The notes under the pieces are model-generated. The model was given only the letters and a program-made list of their open reading frames with translations, was not told the origin of the DNA and made no database searches. From NCBI GenBank assembly GCA_002427805.1, contig DIZB01000013.1:1-54868 (forward strand): a DNA stretch of 54,868 nt, in the 5' to 3' direction. A program made the translations under genes and the position numbers. The DNA comes from Candidatus Saccharibacteria bacterium UBA6039. GTDB lineage: Bacteria > Patescibacteriota > Saccharimonadia > Saccharimonadales > Saccharimonadaceae. Positions 17,024 through 25,362 of this stretch are shown in pieces. Every line of letters begins with the position of its first letter. The stretch's first letter is position 1.

Positions 17024-17052
17024 GTTATACCACTTATGTTTACGTTTTGTAA
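17024..17052 (-). promoter_or_regulatory. Promoter of the exported-protein gene at 17017
   Basis: Minus strand TTACAA (17047-17052), 17-base spacer, TATAAC (17024-17029); the ATG at 17017 is six bases after the -10 box, so the transcript is predicted to be leaderless. Confidence 0.6.
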
Positions 17053-17084
17053 GACATACTTCACAAAGTATATGTCTATATCAT

Positions 17085-17807
17085 TTACTTGGTCGGTTTT
17101 AGGAGGTAAAAGCGCTCTTGATTGCCCTTGGCGCCCGCCACATCACTATCGCGCTTATCGATTATCACGAATAAATTCTTAGCCCACAGTTCAAAGTCTT
17201 TTAATATCTGGCGGCGCATCGCATCGTTTTTAATAATGCCTTTATTGGTTTGGTCTTTGCCAGCTTCAAACTGTGGCTTCACCATGGCAGCGACAATGGT
17301 ATGTTTATCACTTAGGTACTCGTGAATGTGCGGCAATATCTCGCGCAGGCTAATAAACGACACATCGATCACCACAATATCTGGCGCATCCTTCATATAA
17401 AAATCGCGAATGTCAGTTTTTTCGTGCAGTTCAATCTGTTTATGACCCTGCAAGCTCGGGTGCAATTGGTCGGTCCCAACATCAACGGCATACACTTTCT
17501 TGGCACCATTTCGCAGCGAATAATCAGTAAAACCACCGGTGCTACTGCCTACATCGAGCACAATTTTATCTCGAAAATCAAGTTTCAGGAGCTTTGCAAC
17601 AGACGCCAGCTTGAGGCCAGCTCGTGACACATATTGATCTTCGGCGGTGAGTTTAATAATTGCGTCGGGCCGTACAAACAGCCCAGGTTTCATCATCACA
17701 CGGCCATCAACAGTCACCTTGCCCATTTTGATCCAGCTTTCAGCCTGCGAGCGCGTGCTCGTTAAGCCCCGTTCTGTCATCGCAACGTCAAGGCGTTGTT
17801 TGGTCAC
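17085..17807 (-). CDS. tlyA: 23S/16S rRNA 2'-O-methyltransferase TlyA
   Basis: 240 aa: an S4 RNA-binding domain (residues about 3-62, RLDVAMTERGLTSTRSQAESWIKMGKVTV) followed by an FtsJ-type Rossmann methyltransferase with the SAM motif LDVGSSTGGFTDYSL and PDIVVIDVSFISLREILP. In mycobacteria this family modifies both rRNAs and affects capreomycin sensitivity. It follows efp directly (two-base gap) as the last gene of the rpsF-ssb-rpsR-efp-tlyA run. The hemolysin label sometimes attached to the family is not supported by anything here. Confidence 0.93.
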   Translation of the reverse strand: MTKQRLDVAMTERGLTSTRSQAESWIKMGKVTVDGRVMMKPGLFVRPDAIIKLTAEDQYVSRAGLKLASVAKLLKLDFRDKIVLDVGSSTGGFTDYSLRNGAKKVYAVDVGTDQLHPSLQGHKQIELHEKTDIRDFYMKDAPDIVVIDVSFISLREILPHIHEYLSDKHTIVAAMVKPQFEAGKDQTNKGIIKNDAMRRQILKDFELWAKNLFVIIDKRDSDVAGAKGNQERFYLLKPTK

Positions 17808-17809
17808 GG

Positions 17810-18379
17810 TTATTTATTCTTTCGTTCGCGGTAAACACCACTGTCTGTGTCTACTGAGATCACATCGCCCGTTTTAATGAACGATGGTACCTTCACCACA
17901 AGCCCAGTTTCAAGTGTGGCATCTTTTAGCACGCTACTGGTGGTGTCGCCCTTCGTCACGCTCTCGGCATAGGTTACTTCAAGGTAGACGTTCTTTGGAA
18001 GTTCAAGGTTAATAATAACCCCGTCAAAAGACTGCAAGCCGAGGCTTTCGCCTTCTTTAAGGTAACCTGCGGCACTATCTACAACGTCACTTGGCAGTTC
18101 AAACTGCTCAAAGCTCTCTGGATCCATAAAGTGATAGCTCGAACCGTCTGTATACAAATATTGTACAGAGCGGGTTGATACTTCAGCAGTGTCGATCTTG
18201 TCTTGGCCCTTAAAGGTCTTCGGGATCACGCTGCCATCAATAAGGTTTTTGAGCTTCACGTTCACAATACTTCCGCCGCGGCCCATCACCTTTTGGTTAT
18301 AGTCGGTTACGCGAAAAGGCTTGCCGTCAATCTGAACGACAACGCCTTTTTTAAGATCTGTTGGCGAGTAATAAGCCAT
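17810..18379 (-). CDS. efp: Translation elongation factor P with Arg at the modification site
   Basis: 189-aa EF-P, which helps ribosomes through polyproline stretches. KOW-like N-domain (TDLKKGVVVQIDGKPFRV) and two OB-fold domains are complete, ending ISVDTDSGVYRERK. The tip loop, KPGKG in E. coli, here reads MGRGG, so the residue normally modified (Lys34) is Arg34. Arg at the tip is known from the EarP-rhamnosylated group, but the surrounding loop is not of that type; an unmodified form is possible. It lies between rpsR and tlyA. Confidence 0.95.
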   Translation of the reverse strand: MAYYSPTDLKKGVVVQIDGKPFRVTDYNQKVMGRGGSIVNVKLKNLIDGSVIPKTFKGQDKIDTAEVSTRSVQYLYTDGSSYHFMDPESFEQFELPSDVVDSAAGYLKEGESLGLQSFDGVIINLELPKNVYLEVTYAESVTKGDTTSSVLKDATLETGLVVKVPSFIKTGDVISVDTDSGVYRERKNK

Positions 18380-18383
18380 AGAA

Positions 18384-18587
18384 CTATCCTTGGGTTACGA
18401 ATGGAAGAAGTGCAAGGTGCCGTGCACGTTTGATAGCAACAGCAAGTTGTCGTTGCTGCTTAGCGCTCAGGCCAGTTTTGCCGATTGGCTCAATCTGTCC
18501 GTAGAGGTTAATGAATCGTTGCAGTGTTTTAACGTCTTTGTAGTCAAAAAATGCTGGGGTGTCTTTTTTAAATCGTTTTATAGCCAT
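18384..18587 (-). CDS. rpsR: Ribosomal protein S18
   Basis: 67-aa S18, recognised by FDYKDVKTLQRFINLYGQIEP and the basic segment GLSAKQQRQLAVAIKRARHLALLPF. It lacks the zinc-binding cysteines found in some S18 copies, so this is the zinc-independent form. Order rpsF-ssb-rpsR is that of many bacteria. Confidence 0.97.
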   Translation of the reverse strand: MAIKRFKKDTPAFFDYKDVKTLQRFINLYGQIEPIGKTGLSAKQQRQLAVAIKRARHLALLPFVTQG

Positions 18588-18596
18588 AATATTCTC

Positions 18597-19040
18597 CTAG
18601 AATGGAATCTCACTTAAATCAATAGGTTTGTCGTCGATATCTTCGATAACGACATCGTCACTTTTCTTTGCAGGGGCACTAGTGCGTGGTGCGCTTGATC
18701 CACCGGCGTTTCCACCATCACCGGCACTATCAAGGAAGGTCACATCAGTTGCAGTTACTTCAACGCGTGAGCGTTTTTTGCCGGTTTCTTTGTCGTCCCA
18801 GCTGTCTTGGCGAAGGCGGCCTTGTACAAGTACACGGCGTCCTTTAGCAAGATACTGAATCACGAGTTCGCCGAGTTTTTCCCAAGCAGTAACTTCAAAA
18901 AAGTCAGCTGCATCACTGTCACCACCACGATCAACTGCAATTGAAAAGCTCGCAATTGTCTTACCACTAGCAGTTGTTCGCTGTTCTGGGTCACGTGTTA
19001 AACGTCCCATTAGGATCACTTGGTTAATACTTCTTGCCAT
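18597..19040 (-). CDS. ssb: Single-stranded DNA-binding protein
   Basis: 147 aa. OB-fold with INQVILMGRLTRDPEQRTT and the core FFEVTAWEKLGELVIQYLAKGRRVLVQG, then a Gly/Ser-rich linker and an acidic tail ending DLSEIPF, the variant of the DDDIPF tip that recruits partner proteins. Six bases after rpsF. Confidence 0.97.
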   Translation of the reverse strand: MARSINQVILMGRLTRDPEQRTTASGKTIASFSIAVDRGGDSDAADFFEVTAWEKLGELVIQYLAKGRRVLVQGRLRQDSWDDKETGKKRSRVEVTATDVTFLDSAGDGGNAGGSSAPRTSAPAKKSDDVVIEDIDDKPIDLSEIPF

Positions 19041-19045
19041 AGCCC

Positions 19046-19420
19046 CTACTCCTCTTCTTTAGATTCACGAGTGTCATCATCACGTCCGACGCGTGATTTT
19101 GCAGATAATTCTTGTTCAGCAAGTGCAGCACGGCCTTTTTCATCAACAGTCACCAAGAGGTAACGAAGTACTTCTTCGGTAATGTTAAGTGTGTTGCTGA
19201 TCTTTAATGGTGCGTCAGCCGGGAGCGCTACTTGCATATAAACATATACAGCGAAGTCTTGCTTCTGGATGCGGTACGCAAGTTTTTTCTTACCCCAGTT
19301 CTCTTCTGTGGTGATTGTTCCACCAGCAGTTGTTACGATTGCACGTACTTTTGAAAGTGGTGCATCGATGTCGACCTCTAGGTCGGGGTGAATCAGAACG
19401 GTTAGTTCGTATTCTTTCAT
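19046..19420 (-). CDS. rpsF: Ribosomal protein S6
   Basis: S6 of about 124 aa, beginning MKEYELTVLIHPDLEVD; AGGTITTEENWGKKKLAYRIQKQDFAVYVY is diagnostic, and a Glu-rich tail is present. The frame continues to an ATG at 19471, but a strong GAGGAGG site sits just before the ATG at 19420, so the 17 extra residues are not part of the protein. First gene of the rpsF-ssb-rpsR-efp-tlyA group. Confidence 0.96.
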   Translation of the reverse strand: MKEYELTVLIHPDLEVDIDAPLSKVRAIVTTAGGTITTEENWGKKKLAYRIQKQDFAVYVYMQVALPADAPLKISNTLNITEEVLRYLLVTVDEKGRAALAEQELSAKSRVGRDDDTRESKEEE

Positions 19421-19491
19421 CTTAGATTTCCTCCTCTGGAATCCATTATGGATGTTTACGTCGTTGCGCAAACCGAGTTATTAACCCTTTA

Positions 19492-19524
19492 ATTATAGCT
19501 TAGTTCTGTGGATAAGTCCAGAAC
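19492..19524 (-). promoter_or_regulatory. rpsF operon promoter with DnaA-box-like sequence and inverted repeat
   Basis: Minus-strand -10 TATAAT (19492-19497) with TGGACT (19515-19520) 17 bases upstream. Between them lies TTATCCACA (19507-19515, minus strand), a perfect match to the DnaA-box consensus, inside an imperfect inverted repeat GTTCTG (19503-19508) and CAGAAC (19519-19524). A leader of about 65 bases precedes rpsF. Confidence 0.5.
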
Positions 19525-19606
19525 GTTCCTGTCGCCCAATAAGGCACCCTCACAATATGATTCTGCTACCGTAGGTCTCTGAGTTTCTTCTTAAACCCTT
19601 TAGAGG

Positions 19607-19612
19607 TATAAT
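19607..19612 (+). promoter_or_regulatory. -10 box before the nuclease-STAND gene
   Basis: TATAAT on the plus strand, 25 bases before the ATG at 19638; no good -35 hexamer (only T-rich sequence) at the expected distance. No Shine-Dalgarno is visible before the ATG. Confidence 0.4.
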
Positions 19613-19637
19613 TAGCCCAATATAAGTCGCGTGGGCT

Positions 19638-22478
19638 ATGGAGAAAAAAGTGGAAGTAATAATAGCAACAAAACCTGGGGTTCCGGGAAAGATAAAAGGC
19701 GACTTACTAGAAGAAATGGCCACGACTCTTTTGCGTGCTCAGAACTACGAAATCACAGATACAACACGCAATATCCGAAAAACAGGTGTAGAAATTGATC
19801 TTCAGTGTCGTCACAAGACAAATAAGAGCAAACAAATTTATGTTGAATGCAAAGCATACGATGAAAATAATAAGATTCAATCCTCTATCATTACGAGTCT
19901 TATAGGCATACGGCATCTTCATCAATACTCAGAGGCTTGGCTAATCACGTCGACTCAAATAGGTAACGAAGCGAAGGGTATTATCGATAAGATCGAGAAC
20001 GGGATAGAAGCCCAGTCATTTTACTTTTTTACTCCCAGCAAACTCGTACAAGCCCTTGTAGACGCGAACGTTATTCTGGCTGCCGAAGTCGTACGACAAA
20101 CAGTAATCGGCCTTGTTCAAGACCCGAACAAAATACGTACTATGCGCTTGCTAGTGACGAAGTATGGTTACTTTTGGACTACAGAGTACCTAAAGGGCGG
20201 AGAGCCGTCGGGCGTAATCTATTCTTACGCAGGGTCCGGAGAAATCGTAGATGAAAAAGGATTACTAGATAACCTCGCTCTTCTATCATGTTCGCTGAAC
20301 AAGTACGACTCTTTGATAGTTCTCGACATTCTACAGTTAAGTAGAGATGAGATGCGCATAAAAGATATAACAAGCCTCCACCTAGATCCAAAGTACATAA
20401 ACGAAATTAATGATCTTGGTATTAAAATCGACCATCCAAAAGTCAAAAATTTAACTCTCGAAAATATCAACTCTTTCCCAGATCTCGAAATTGTTGATGA
20501 CACTACAAATAAAAGAGTCGGAAGCGAAAGTCTGTTTAGTGAGAATACTCGGAGGAACTACATCATTTTTGGAGACGATTTGTCAGGTAAAACTACACTC
20601 GGAAGATTGTTGCAAAAAAAATTAGATGATACACAGGGTATCGTACTGTTCATTCCCGGTGATGAAATCAAGGATCATCGTTCAGATAAATTTGAAACGC
20701 TGCTCGAAAAAAAATTTATTCATCAATATGGACATGAGGAATCTAAGGTTAGAATGTTCAAAACGGCTCTAGCTACAAAGCGTACGGATATTACATTAAT
20801 TATTGATGACTTTGAATCAATAAATATCAAAAGATCTGAATCTCAAGTAGCCTATTTCAATTACTTGAGAGGAAAGTTTCCAAATATTATTTTGTTCGCT
20901 GATACATCAATTGAGATTGAGATATTAGCAAAAAGCGAAACCAAAGAAATGTTAATTGATTTTACCGCATATAAAATTTTGCAACTTGGTCATGTAAGGC
21001 GTGATGAACTAATAAATAAATGGCTAAGTATTGGTGTAGATGATTCGATACCCGAAAACGAAATATTAGTACAAAAATCAGAGCTTTCTAAAAAAATCGA
21101 AGTAGCAATAGGCACAAATTTCATGCCTACTTATCCATTTTACTTACTAACTATGCTGCACCTCTTTGAGTCAGGTAATAAGACGAGAAGTGAGGGGAGC
21201 TCTTACGCCAATCTTTATAATTATTTTATTACACAAGCGCTACTTGGCAGTCCCGTGGAGCCTGAAGACCTCGACTTCTACCTGACCTACTTGTCCTACC
21301 TTGCCTATGTCTTATTTCAAACGTCTAAAAAAGACTTCACCGAGAACCACCTAGAAACTATTTATAATGATTATATTACGAAAATGGATATATCGAAGTC
21401 CTTCAATACCGTCCATCGTACGCTCGTTAATTCAAAATTGATTCGATATGAGGAAGGAAAATACTCATTCTACCTTAGTTATTGTAACTACTATTTTCTT
21501 GCTAAGTACCTATCCGATAACATTGGCCTCAAAGAAATAAAGGCTCTTATTACGGAGATGATAGGAAGACTTTACATCGGCGAAAATGCAAATATTGTTA
21601 TTTTCTTAATCCATCACTCAAAGAATAAAAACATTATTCAAGGTGTTATCAACCAAGCAAAAGCACAGTTTGAATCGTTACCTATGCAAACGTTAAGCCA
21701 ACAAGAGTTGGTAAAAATCAACAGTCTCATGGAGGAAGAGATTAAATTTACTTTGCATGACGGCACTCCGACAGAAAATCGTAAAAAAGACCTCCAAGTT
21801 AGGGATGAGTATGAACGAAAGAAAGAAAAACATCCTGGTGATAACGACAATATTTTAGATATTTTCGGAAAAATAAATTTAGCCTTTAAAACAATGGATG
21901 TTTTAGGTCAGATCGCAAACAACTATTATGGATCCCTGGACGGTAAAGAAAAGACTAGTATCGTCGATGAAATATATGAGCTAGGACTCCGTGGACTTCA
22001 TGCGTTTTACGATAACTTTGATAACTATATAGATGCCCTGAGACAGTACCTTCAAGAAAGCGTCGAAAAAAAGAACCTTAAAGACGATACCCAAAAGACA
22101 AATGAAGTAGACAGGGTAATATATGGCTTCAGTCAAATAGTAGCATTTGCGTTTATTAAGAGGATTAGCGATAGTATTGCATCACGCAATATTATAAAAA
22201 CCATGGAGAAAGTGACCGACTGTCAAACCGGACCTGCAGCAAAGTTAGTTAAAATTGCGGTAAAACTAAGCTTTCCTAACGAGCTTTCACTGAACAAGGA
22301 TTATATAGAAGCCACTTCAAAAGAATTGAAAAAGAATCACCTACCTTATGACCTTTTAAGAGTAATCGTCATGAAACACATGTATGAATATGAAGTTTTA
22401 TACAAAGATAAACAAAGTATTTGTACGCAACTAGGAATCGACTATAAAATTGCAAAAAGAGAGAATCTTATCGCCTAA
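19638..22478 (+). CDS. PD-(D/E)XK nuclease-like plus STAND-like P-loop ATPase, candidate defence protein
   Basis: 946 aa, three parts. Residues about 15-125 resemble a Mrr/PD-(D/E)XK endonuclease: a Glu in LLEEMATTLL, then TGVEIDL (D54), then YVECKA (E70, K72) and a Gln-bearing helix, the usual catalytic order. Residues about 300-480 form a P-loop ATPase: Walker A FGDDLSGKTT (311-320), Walker B TLIIDDFES (386-394), followed by a winged-helix-like region. The last about 450 residues are helical, Lys/Asn-rich, without a family I recognise, and would be the sensor. Nuclease-STAND/NACHT architecture is that of several antiphage proteins (Avs group). The gene is solitary, AT-richer than its neighbours, and inserted between conserved core operons, which suggests transfer. 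Function is inferred. Confidence 0.7.
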   Translation: MEKKVEVIIATKPGVPGKIKGDLLEEMATTLLRAQNYEITDTTRNIRKTGVEIDLQCRHKTNKSKQIYVECKAYDENNKIQSSIITSLIGIRHLHQYSEAWLITSTQIGNEAKGIIDKIENGIEAQSFYFFTPSKLVQALVDANVILAAEVVRQTVIGLVQDPNKIRTMRLLVTKYGYFWTTEYLKGGEPSGVIYSYAGSGEIVDEKGLLDNLALLSCSLNKYDSLIVLDILQLSRDEMRIKDITSLHLDPKYINEINDLGIKIDHPKVKNLTLENINSFPDLEIVDDTTNKRVGSESLFSENTRRNYIIFGDDLSGKTTLGRLLQKKLDDTQGIVLFIPGDEIKDHRSDKFETLLEKKFIHQYGHEESKVRMFKTALATKRTDITLIIDDFESINIKRSESQVAYFNYLRGKFPNIILFADTSIEIEILAKSETKEMLIDFTAYKILQLGHVRRDELINKWLSIGVDDSIPENEILVQKSELSKKIEVAIGTNFMPTYPFYLLTMLHLFESGNKTRSEGSSYANLYNYFITQALLGSPVEPEDLDFYLTYLSYLAYVLFQTSKKDFTENHLETIYNDYITKMDISKSFNTVHRTLVNSKLIRYEEGKYSFYLSYCNYYFLAKYLSDNIGLKEIKALITEMIGRLYIGENANIVIFLIHHSKNKNIIQGVINQAKAQFESLPMQTLSQQELVKINSLMEEEIKFTLHDGTPTENRKKDLQVRDEYERKKEKHPGDNDNILDIFGKINLAFKTMDVLGQIANNYYGSLDGKEKTSIVDEIYELGLRGLHAFYDNFDNYIDALRQYLQESVEKKNLKDDTQKTNEVDRVIYGFSQIVAFAFIKRISDSIASRNIIKTMEKVTDCQTGPAAKLVKIAVKLSFPNELSLNKDYIEATSKELKKNHLPYDLLRVIVMKHMYEYEVLYKDKQSICTQLGIDYKIAKRENLIA

Positions 22479-22561
22479 TAATATACAGCCAGATTAGGCC
22501 GTTGACGATATCGTCACCAAGCTCTCATCGAGACTACAGGTCGACACACGTCAAGGCAGGC

Positions 22562-22777
22562 TTACGCCCCGAGGAAGTGCAAAACGTGATACACAATATA
22601 CACAGGCCATACAGCCGCCTGAAGGAGCGCCAAGATCACTTGCCAGAATCCCCCGCCAGATTGCTCTATGAAATAAATCGCTGCGCCAATATAGGTCAGC
22701 ACGACCGGTAGACCGCGCGGTCCCCATGATCGTCCTCGATGAAATACGTTTACTGTTTTGTCTACGTGTTCAGCCAT
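22562..22777 (-). CDS. Small membrane protein, 71 aa
   Basis: Starts MAEHVDKTVNVFHRGRSWGP and contains two hydrophobic segments (LPVVLTYIGAAIYFIEQS and FWQVILALLQAAVWPVYIVYHVL). A GGAGG site lies seven bases before the ATG at 22777, whereas the longer open frame to 22894 overlaps the upstream gene and has no such site. No family recognised. It closes the LLM-reductase group, 28 bases after the reductase gene. Confidence 0.7.
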   Translation of the reverse strand: MAEHVDKTVNVFHRGRSWGPRGLPVVLTYIGAAIYFIEQSGGGFWQVILALLQAAVWPVYIVYHVLHFLGA

Positions 22778-22805
22778 AATAAATCCTCCTATCCTCACTA
22801 TACTC

Positions 22806-23426
22806 TTAGCGCAAATCATCAGCTGTATATCGTGCATTGAATAACGGCGTATCAGGCTGAAACTTTTTGCCCTGTGAAAGACTACCAAGATCAACTGGAT
22901 CGAAGCCTAGATCGTTAATGAATACTTCAACTTCCTTTTTCGCATCCTCATCATCCCCCGCTAACGCGATTGCTCGCCTACCAGGTGTATTTGGCGGCAA
23001 ACTGTGTTCTTCAAGCTCGTTATAGGCAACATGATTGAGCGTTTTTACGAGCCGCGAGCCTTTAAAATACTGCTGCAAGTATTCGCTGGTCGTGACGCCC
23101 TCGATCATAAATTCTGGTATGTCACCCTCCGTTGGCGGCCAATAGTTCATAGCGTCGATAACGATCTTACCGGCTAACGAATCTGGCGCGAGTGTACTGT
23201 ATTGATTGAGCGGAATCGCAAGAATAACAATGTCGCTAGCTGCGATAAGGTCTGGCACGTCCATGGCCACAGCGCCTGGCAAAAGCACGCTGAGCGTCAA
23301 TCGCAAGCTCTCAGGCCCATGGGCATTGGTGATCGCTACCTCATAACCTGCCTTCAGGCTCTGGCGAGCAACAGCCGTGCCTAGCCGCCCTGCGCCAATG
23401 ATGCCAATTTTAGCTTTGTTTTTCAT
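22806..23426 (-). CDS. NADP-dependent reductase, F420H2:NADP oxidoreductase-like
   Basis: 206 aa with a Rossmann start IGIIGAGRLGTAVARQSLKAGYEV, then SDIVILAIPLNQY, VIDAMNYWPP and VKTLNHVAYNELEE, a pattern of the NAD-binding/F420-reducing protein family (NPD). Partner and substrate are unknown; nothing else here suggests F420 synthesis. It overlaps the upstream LLM gene by 17 bases, so the two are translationally coupled and may act on the same flavin or deazaflavin chemistry. Confidence 0.75.
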   Translation of the reverse strand: MKNKAKIGIIGAGRLGTAVARQSLKAGYEVAITNAHGPESLRLTLSVLLPGAVAMDVPDLIAASDIVILAIPLNQYSTLAPDSLAGKIVIDAMNYWPPTEGDIPEFMIEGVTTSEYLQQYFKGSRLVKTLNHVAYNELEEHSLPPNTPGRRAIALAGDDEDAKKEVEVFINDLGFDPVDLGSLSQGKKFQPDTPLFNARYTADDLR

Positions 23427-24456
23427 TCTTCAGCGCTTCACGAACAATTGGGGCTACTTTGGTACCAAGCAACTCAATCGCCTTAAGGAATTTCTTGTGT
23501 GACAACTGCCCTGTATCCATTTGAAAGATATGGCGCGTATGGCCGATGCGTTTATGAAGCTCAATAATCCTTGCGGCGATTTCTTCTGGGCTACCAGCAA
23601 ATAAGGCACCATCATGGTTTGATTCGGCATCGTAATGATCACGCGTAGGGGCCGCGAAGCCACGAACCTTGCCCAAGGTACTCATTGTCCAGCTCCAGGC
23701 CTTCCAGAAGGTATCCTTGGCGTCTTTGGCATCTTCTGCGATGTAGCCTGGGGTTGCGATGGTAATACGCGTATCAGCGCCCTCAATGTTATATTCCTTG
23801 GCTGCCTGACGATACAGATCAATCAGTGGCGCGAAGCGCGAAATGCGCCCGCCAATAATGGCATAGGCAATCGGCATGCCCATAGCAGCAGCACGAATAG
23901 TTGAAGCTGGGTTACCACCTGTTGCGAGCCAAATAGTCATAGGATCTTTAGGGCGTGGCACAATCTCGACGTCGTCTAACCGAGCCCGAAATTCGCCGTC
24001 CCAGGTAATACGGCCAGTCTCGCTACGATTGATCTGCATCAGTAAATCGAGCTTTTCGGCATAAAGTTTGTCGTAGTTTTTGAGGTCGTAGCCAAACAGT
24101 GGGAATGACTCGGTTGATGACCCCCTTCCCGCAATAATCTCTACGCGGCCGTTCGACACAATGTCGGCCGTCGCAAACTGCTGATACACACGCACAGGAT
24201 CATCGGTGCTAAGTACTGTTACGGCACTGGTGAGTTTAATTTTCTTGGTCAACGCGGCTGCAGCAGAAATAATCGTTGCAGGTGAAGACGCTGGGAAATA
24301 TTCGGTGTGGTGCTCGCCCACGCCAAACACATCTAGGCCAACCTTTTCAGCGAGCTGAATCGCTTCAAGCATGTTGGTGACAGACTCACGAGTCGGGCCA
24401 AGATTACCTTTTTTATCACGCTGCACATCGCCAAAACTAAATACGCCAATTTCCAT
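23410..24456 (-). CDS. LLM-class (luciferase-like) flavin-dependent oxidoreductase
   Basis: 348-aa TIM-barrel flavoenzyme of the bacterial luciferase-like group. Recognisable segments are VGLDVFGVGEHHTEYFPASSPATIISAAAALTKKIKL (split here only for reading), SAVTVLSTDDPVRVYQQFATAD, SNGRVEIIAGRGSSTESFPLFG and IWLATGGNPASTIRAA. Members use FMN or F420 as monooxygenases or reductases; substrate cannot be read from sequence. A -10 box TATACT (24486-24491, minus) lies upstream, so this is the first gene of a three-gene operon with the reductase and the small membrane protein. Confidence 0.85.
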   Translation of the reverse strand: MEIGVFSFGDVQRDKKGNLGPTRESVTNMLEAIQLAEKVGLDVFGVGEHHTEYFPASSPATIISAAAALTKKIKLTSAVTVLSTDDPVRVYQQFATADIVSNGRVEIIAGRGSSTESFPLFGYDLKNYDKLYAEKLDLLMQINRSETGRITWDGEFRARLDDVEIVPRPKDPMTIWLATGGNPASTIRAAAMGMPIAYAIIGGRISRFAPLIDLYRQAAKEYNIEGADTRITIATPGYIAEDAKDAKDTFWKAWSWTMSTLGKVRGFAAPTRDHYDAESNHDGALFAGSPEEIAARIIELHKRIGHTRHIFQMDTGQLSHKKFLKAIELLGTKVAPIVREALKNEKQS

Positions 24457-24516
24457 TTTTTTATCTCGTTTAAATTACTATATTAAGTATAGCACTGATG
24501 AAAAGAAATACTTTAA

Positions 24517-25335
24517 TTAATTGATAGCTTCAACGTCATCTGCGCTAAAGGGTGGATATGATACAGCTTTCATATCAACATTGCCTTCGTCGAAGTAAGG
24601 AGTATTGGGTGGAACTTCAACGATGACACCCGGCCTGAGCTCGTGCACCTCACCATCGACATTCATCATACCCTCGCCGCGCACGACGCTATAGAGCGTG
24701 GTCGACTTGTGGTTAATTGTTTTTGGGTTGCGGCCGCGAAGCTTAATAAATGCAAATGACAATTGGCTATCTTTACGCAGCGTCTCAACGCGTAGTGCTG
24801 GTGGGCCAAAATCAAGCTGACGCACCATAGGAATGTCGTGGCCTATGTGTGCCTCTGCACCTGTGGCGTCGAGAATCGGCAAGTAGCCTGCTGCCTCGTA
24901 TAGCTTGCGAGCAGAATTGCGCGAATTCACACCCAAGCTCAGTTCGTCTTTACCATCTAGCCACGCCATAACAGCAAATCTATCGAGCAACTGGCGGCCA
25001 ATACCTTGGCGACGCGCTGTTTCACGGATAGCGATGGTTATTTCAAACGGATGATCTCGCAATGCTTCGTCACGTGCAGTTCGCTCGTACTCACGGCCCC
25101 ATACGGCACCGATCGGCTGACTATACTTACCCAGAGCAATCAAACCTAGGTCACCTTCGCGGCCAAAACCTTCGCTAAACTCAGCTATTTGAGGATGGGC
25201 ATCAAAAACGTCTTCAACTGGTGGCATATCAGCCTCCGCCTCTCGGTAGCCGAATGTTGCGACAATATTCATATCATTAAGAAACGCCTGATCACCAGGC
25301 GTCGCGAGTCGATACTTTATATTCTCTGCGCTCAT
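24517..25335 (-). CDS. GNAT acetyltransferase fused to a cupin domain
   Basis: 272 aa. Residues 5-175 are a GNAT fold with the acetyl-CoA motif RRQGIGRQLLDRF and the following LSLGVNSRNSARKLYEAAGY. Residues about 185-270 form a small beta-barrel cupin (STTLYSVVRGEGMMNVDGEV, LRPGVIVEVPPNTPYFDEG); the usual metal His pair is only partly kept. The domain combination suggests acetylation controlled by, or acting on, a small ligand held by the cupin. Third gene after ftsK and the methyltransferase, with a 27-base gap. Confidence 0.8.
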   Translation of the reverse strand: MSAENIKYRLATPGDQAFLNDMNIVATFGYREAEADMPPVEDVFDAHPQIAEFSEGFGREGDLGLIALGKYSQPIGAVWGREYERTARDEALRDHPFEITIAIRETARRQGIGRQLLDRFAVMAWLDGKDELSLGVNSRNSARKLYEAAGYLPILDATGAEAHIGHDIPMVRQLDFGPPALRVETLRKDSQLSFAFIKLRGRNPKTINHKSTTLYSVVRGEGMMNVDGEVHELRPGVIVEVPPNTPYFDEGNVDMKAVSYPPFSADDVEAIN

Positions 25336-25362
25336 TTAGTATATAAAATACCACATTTTGTG

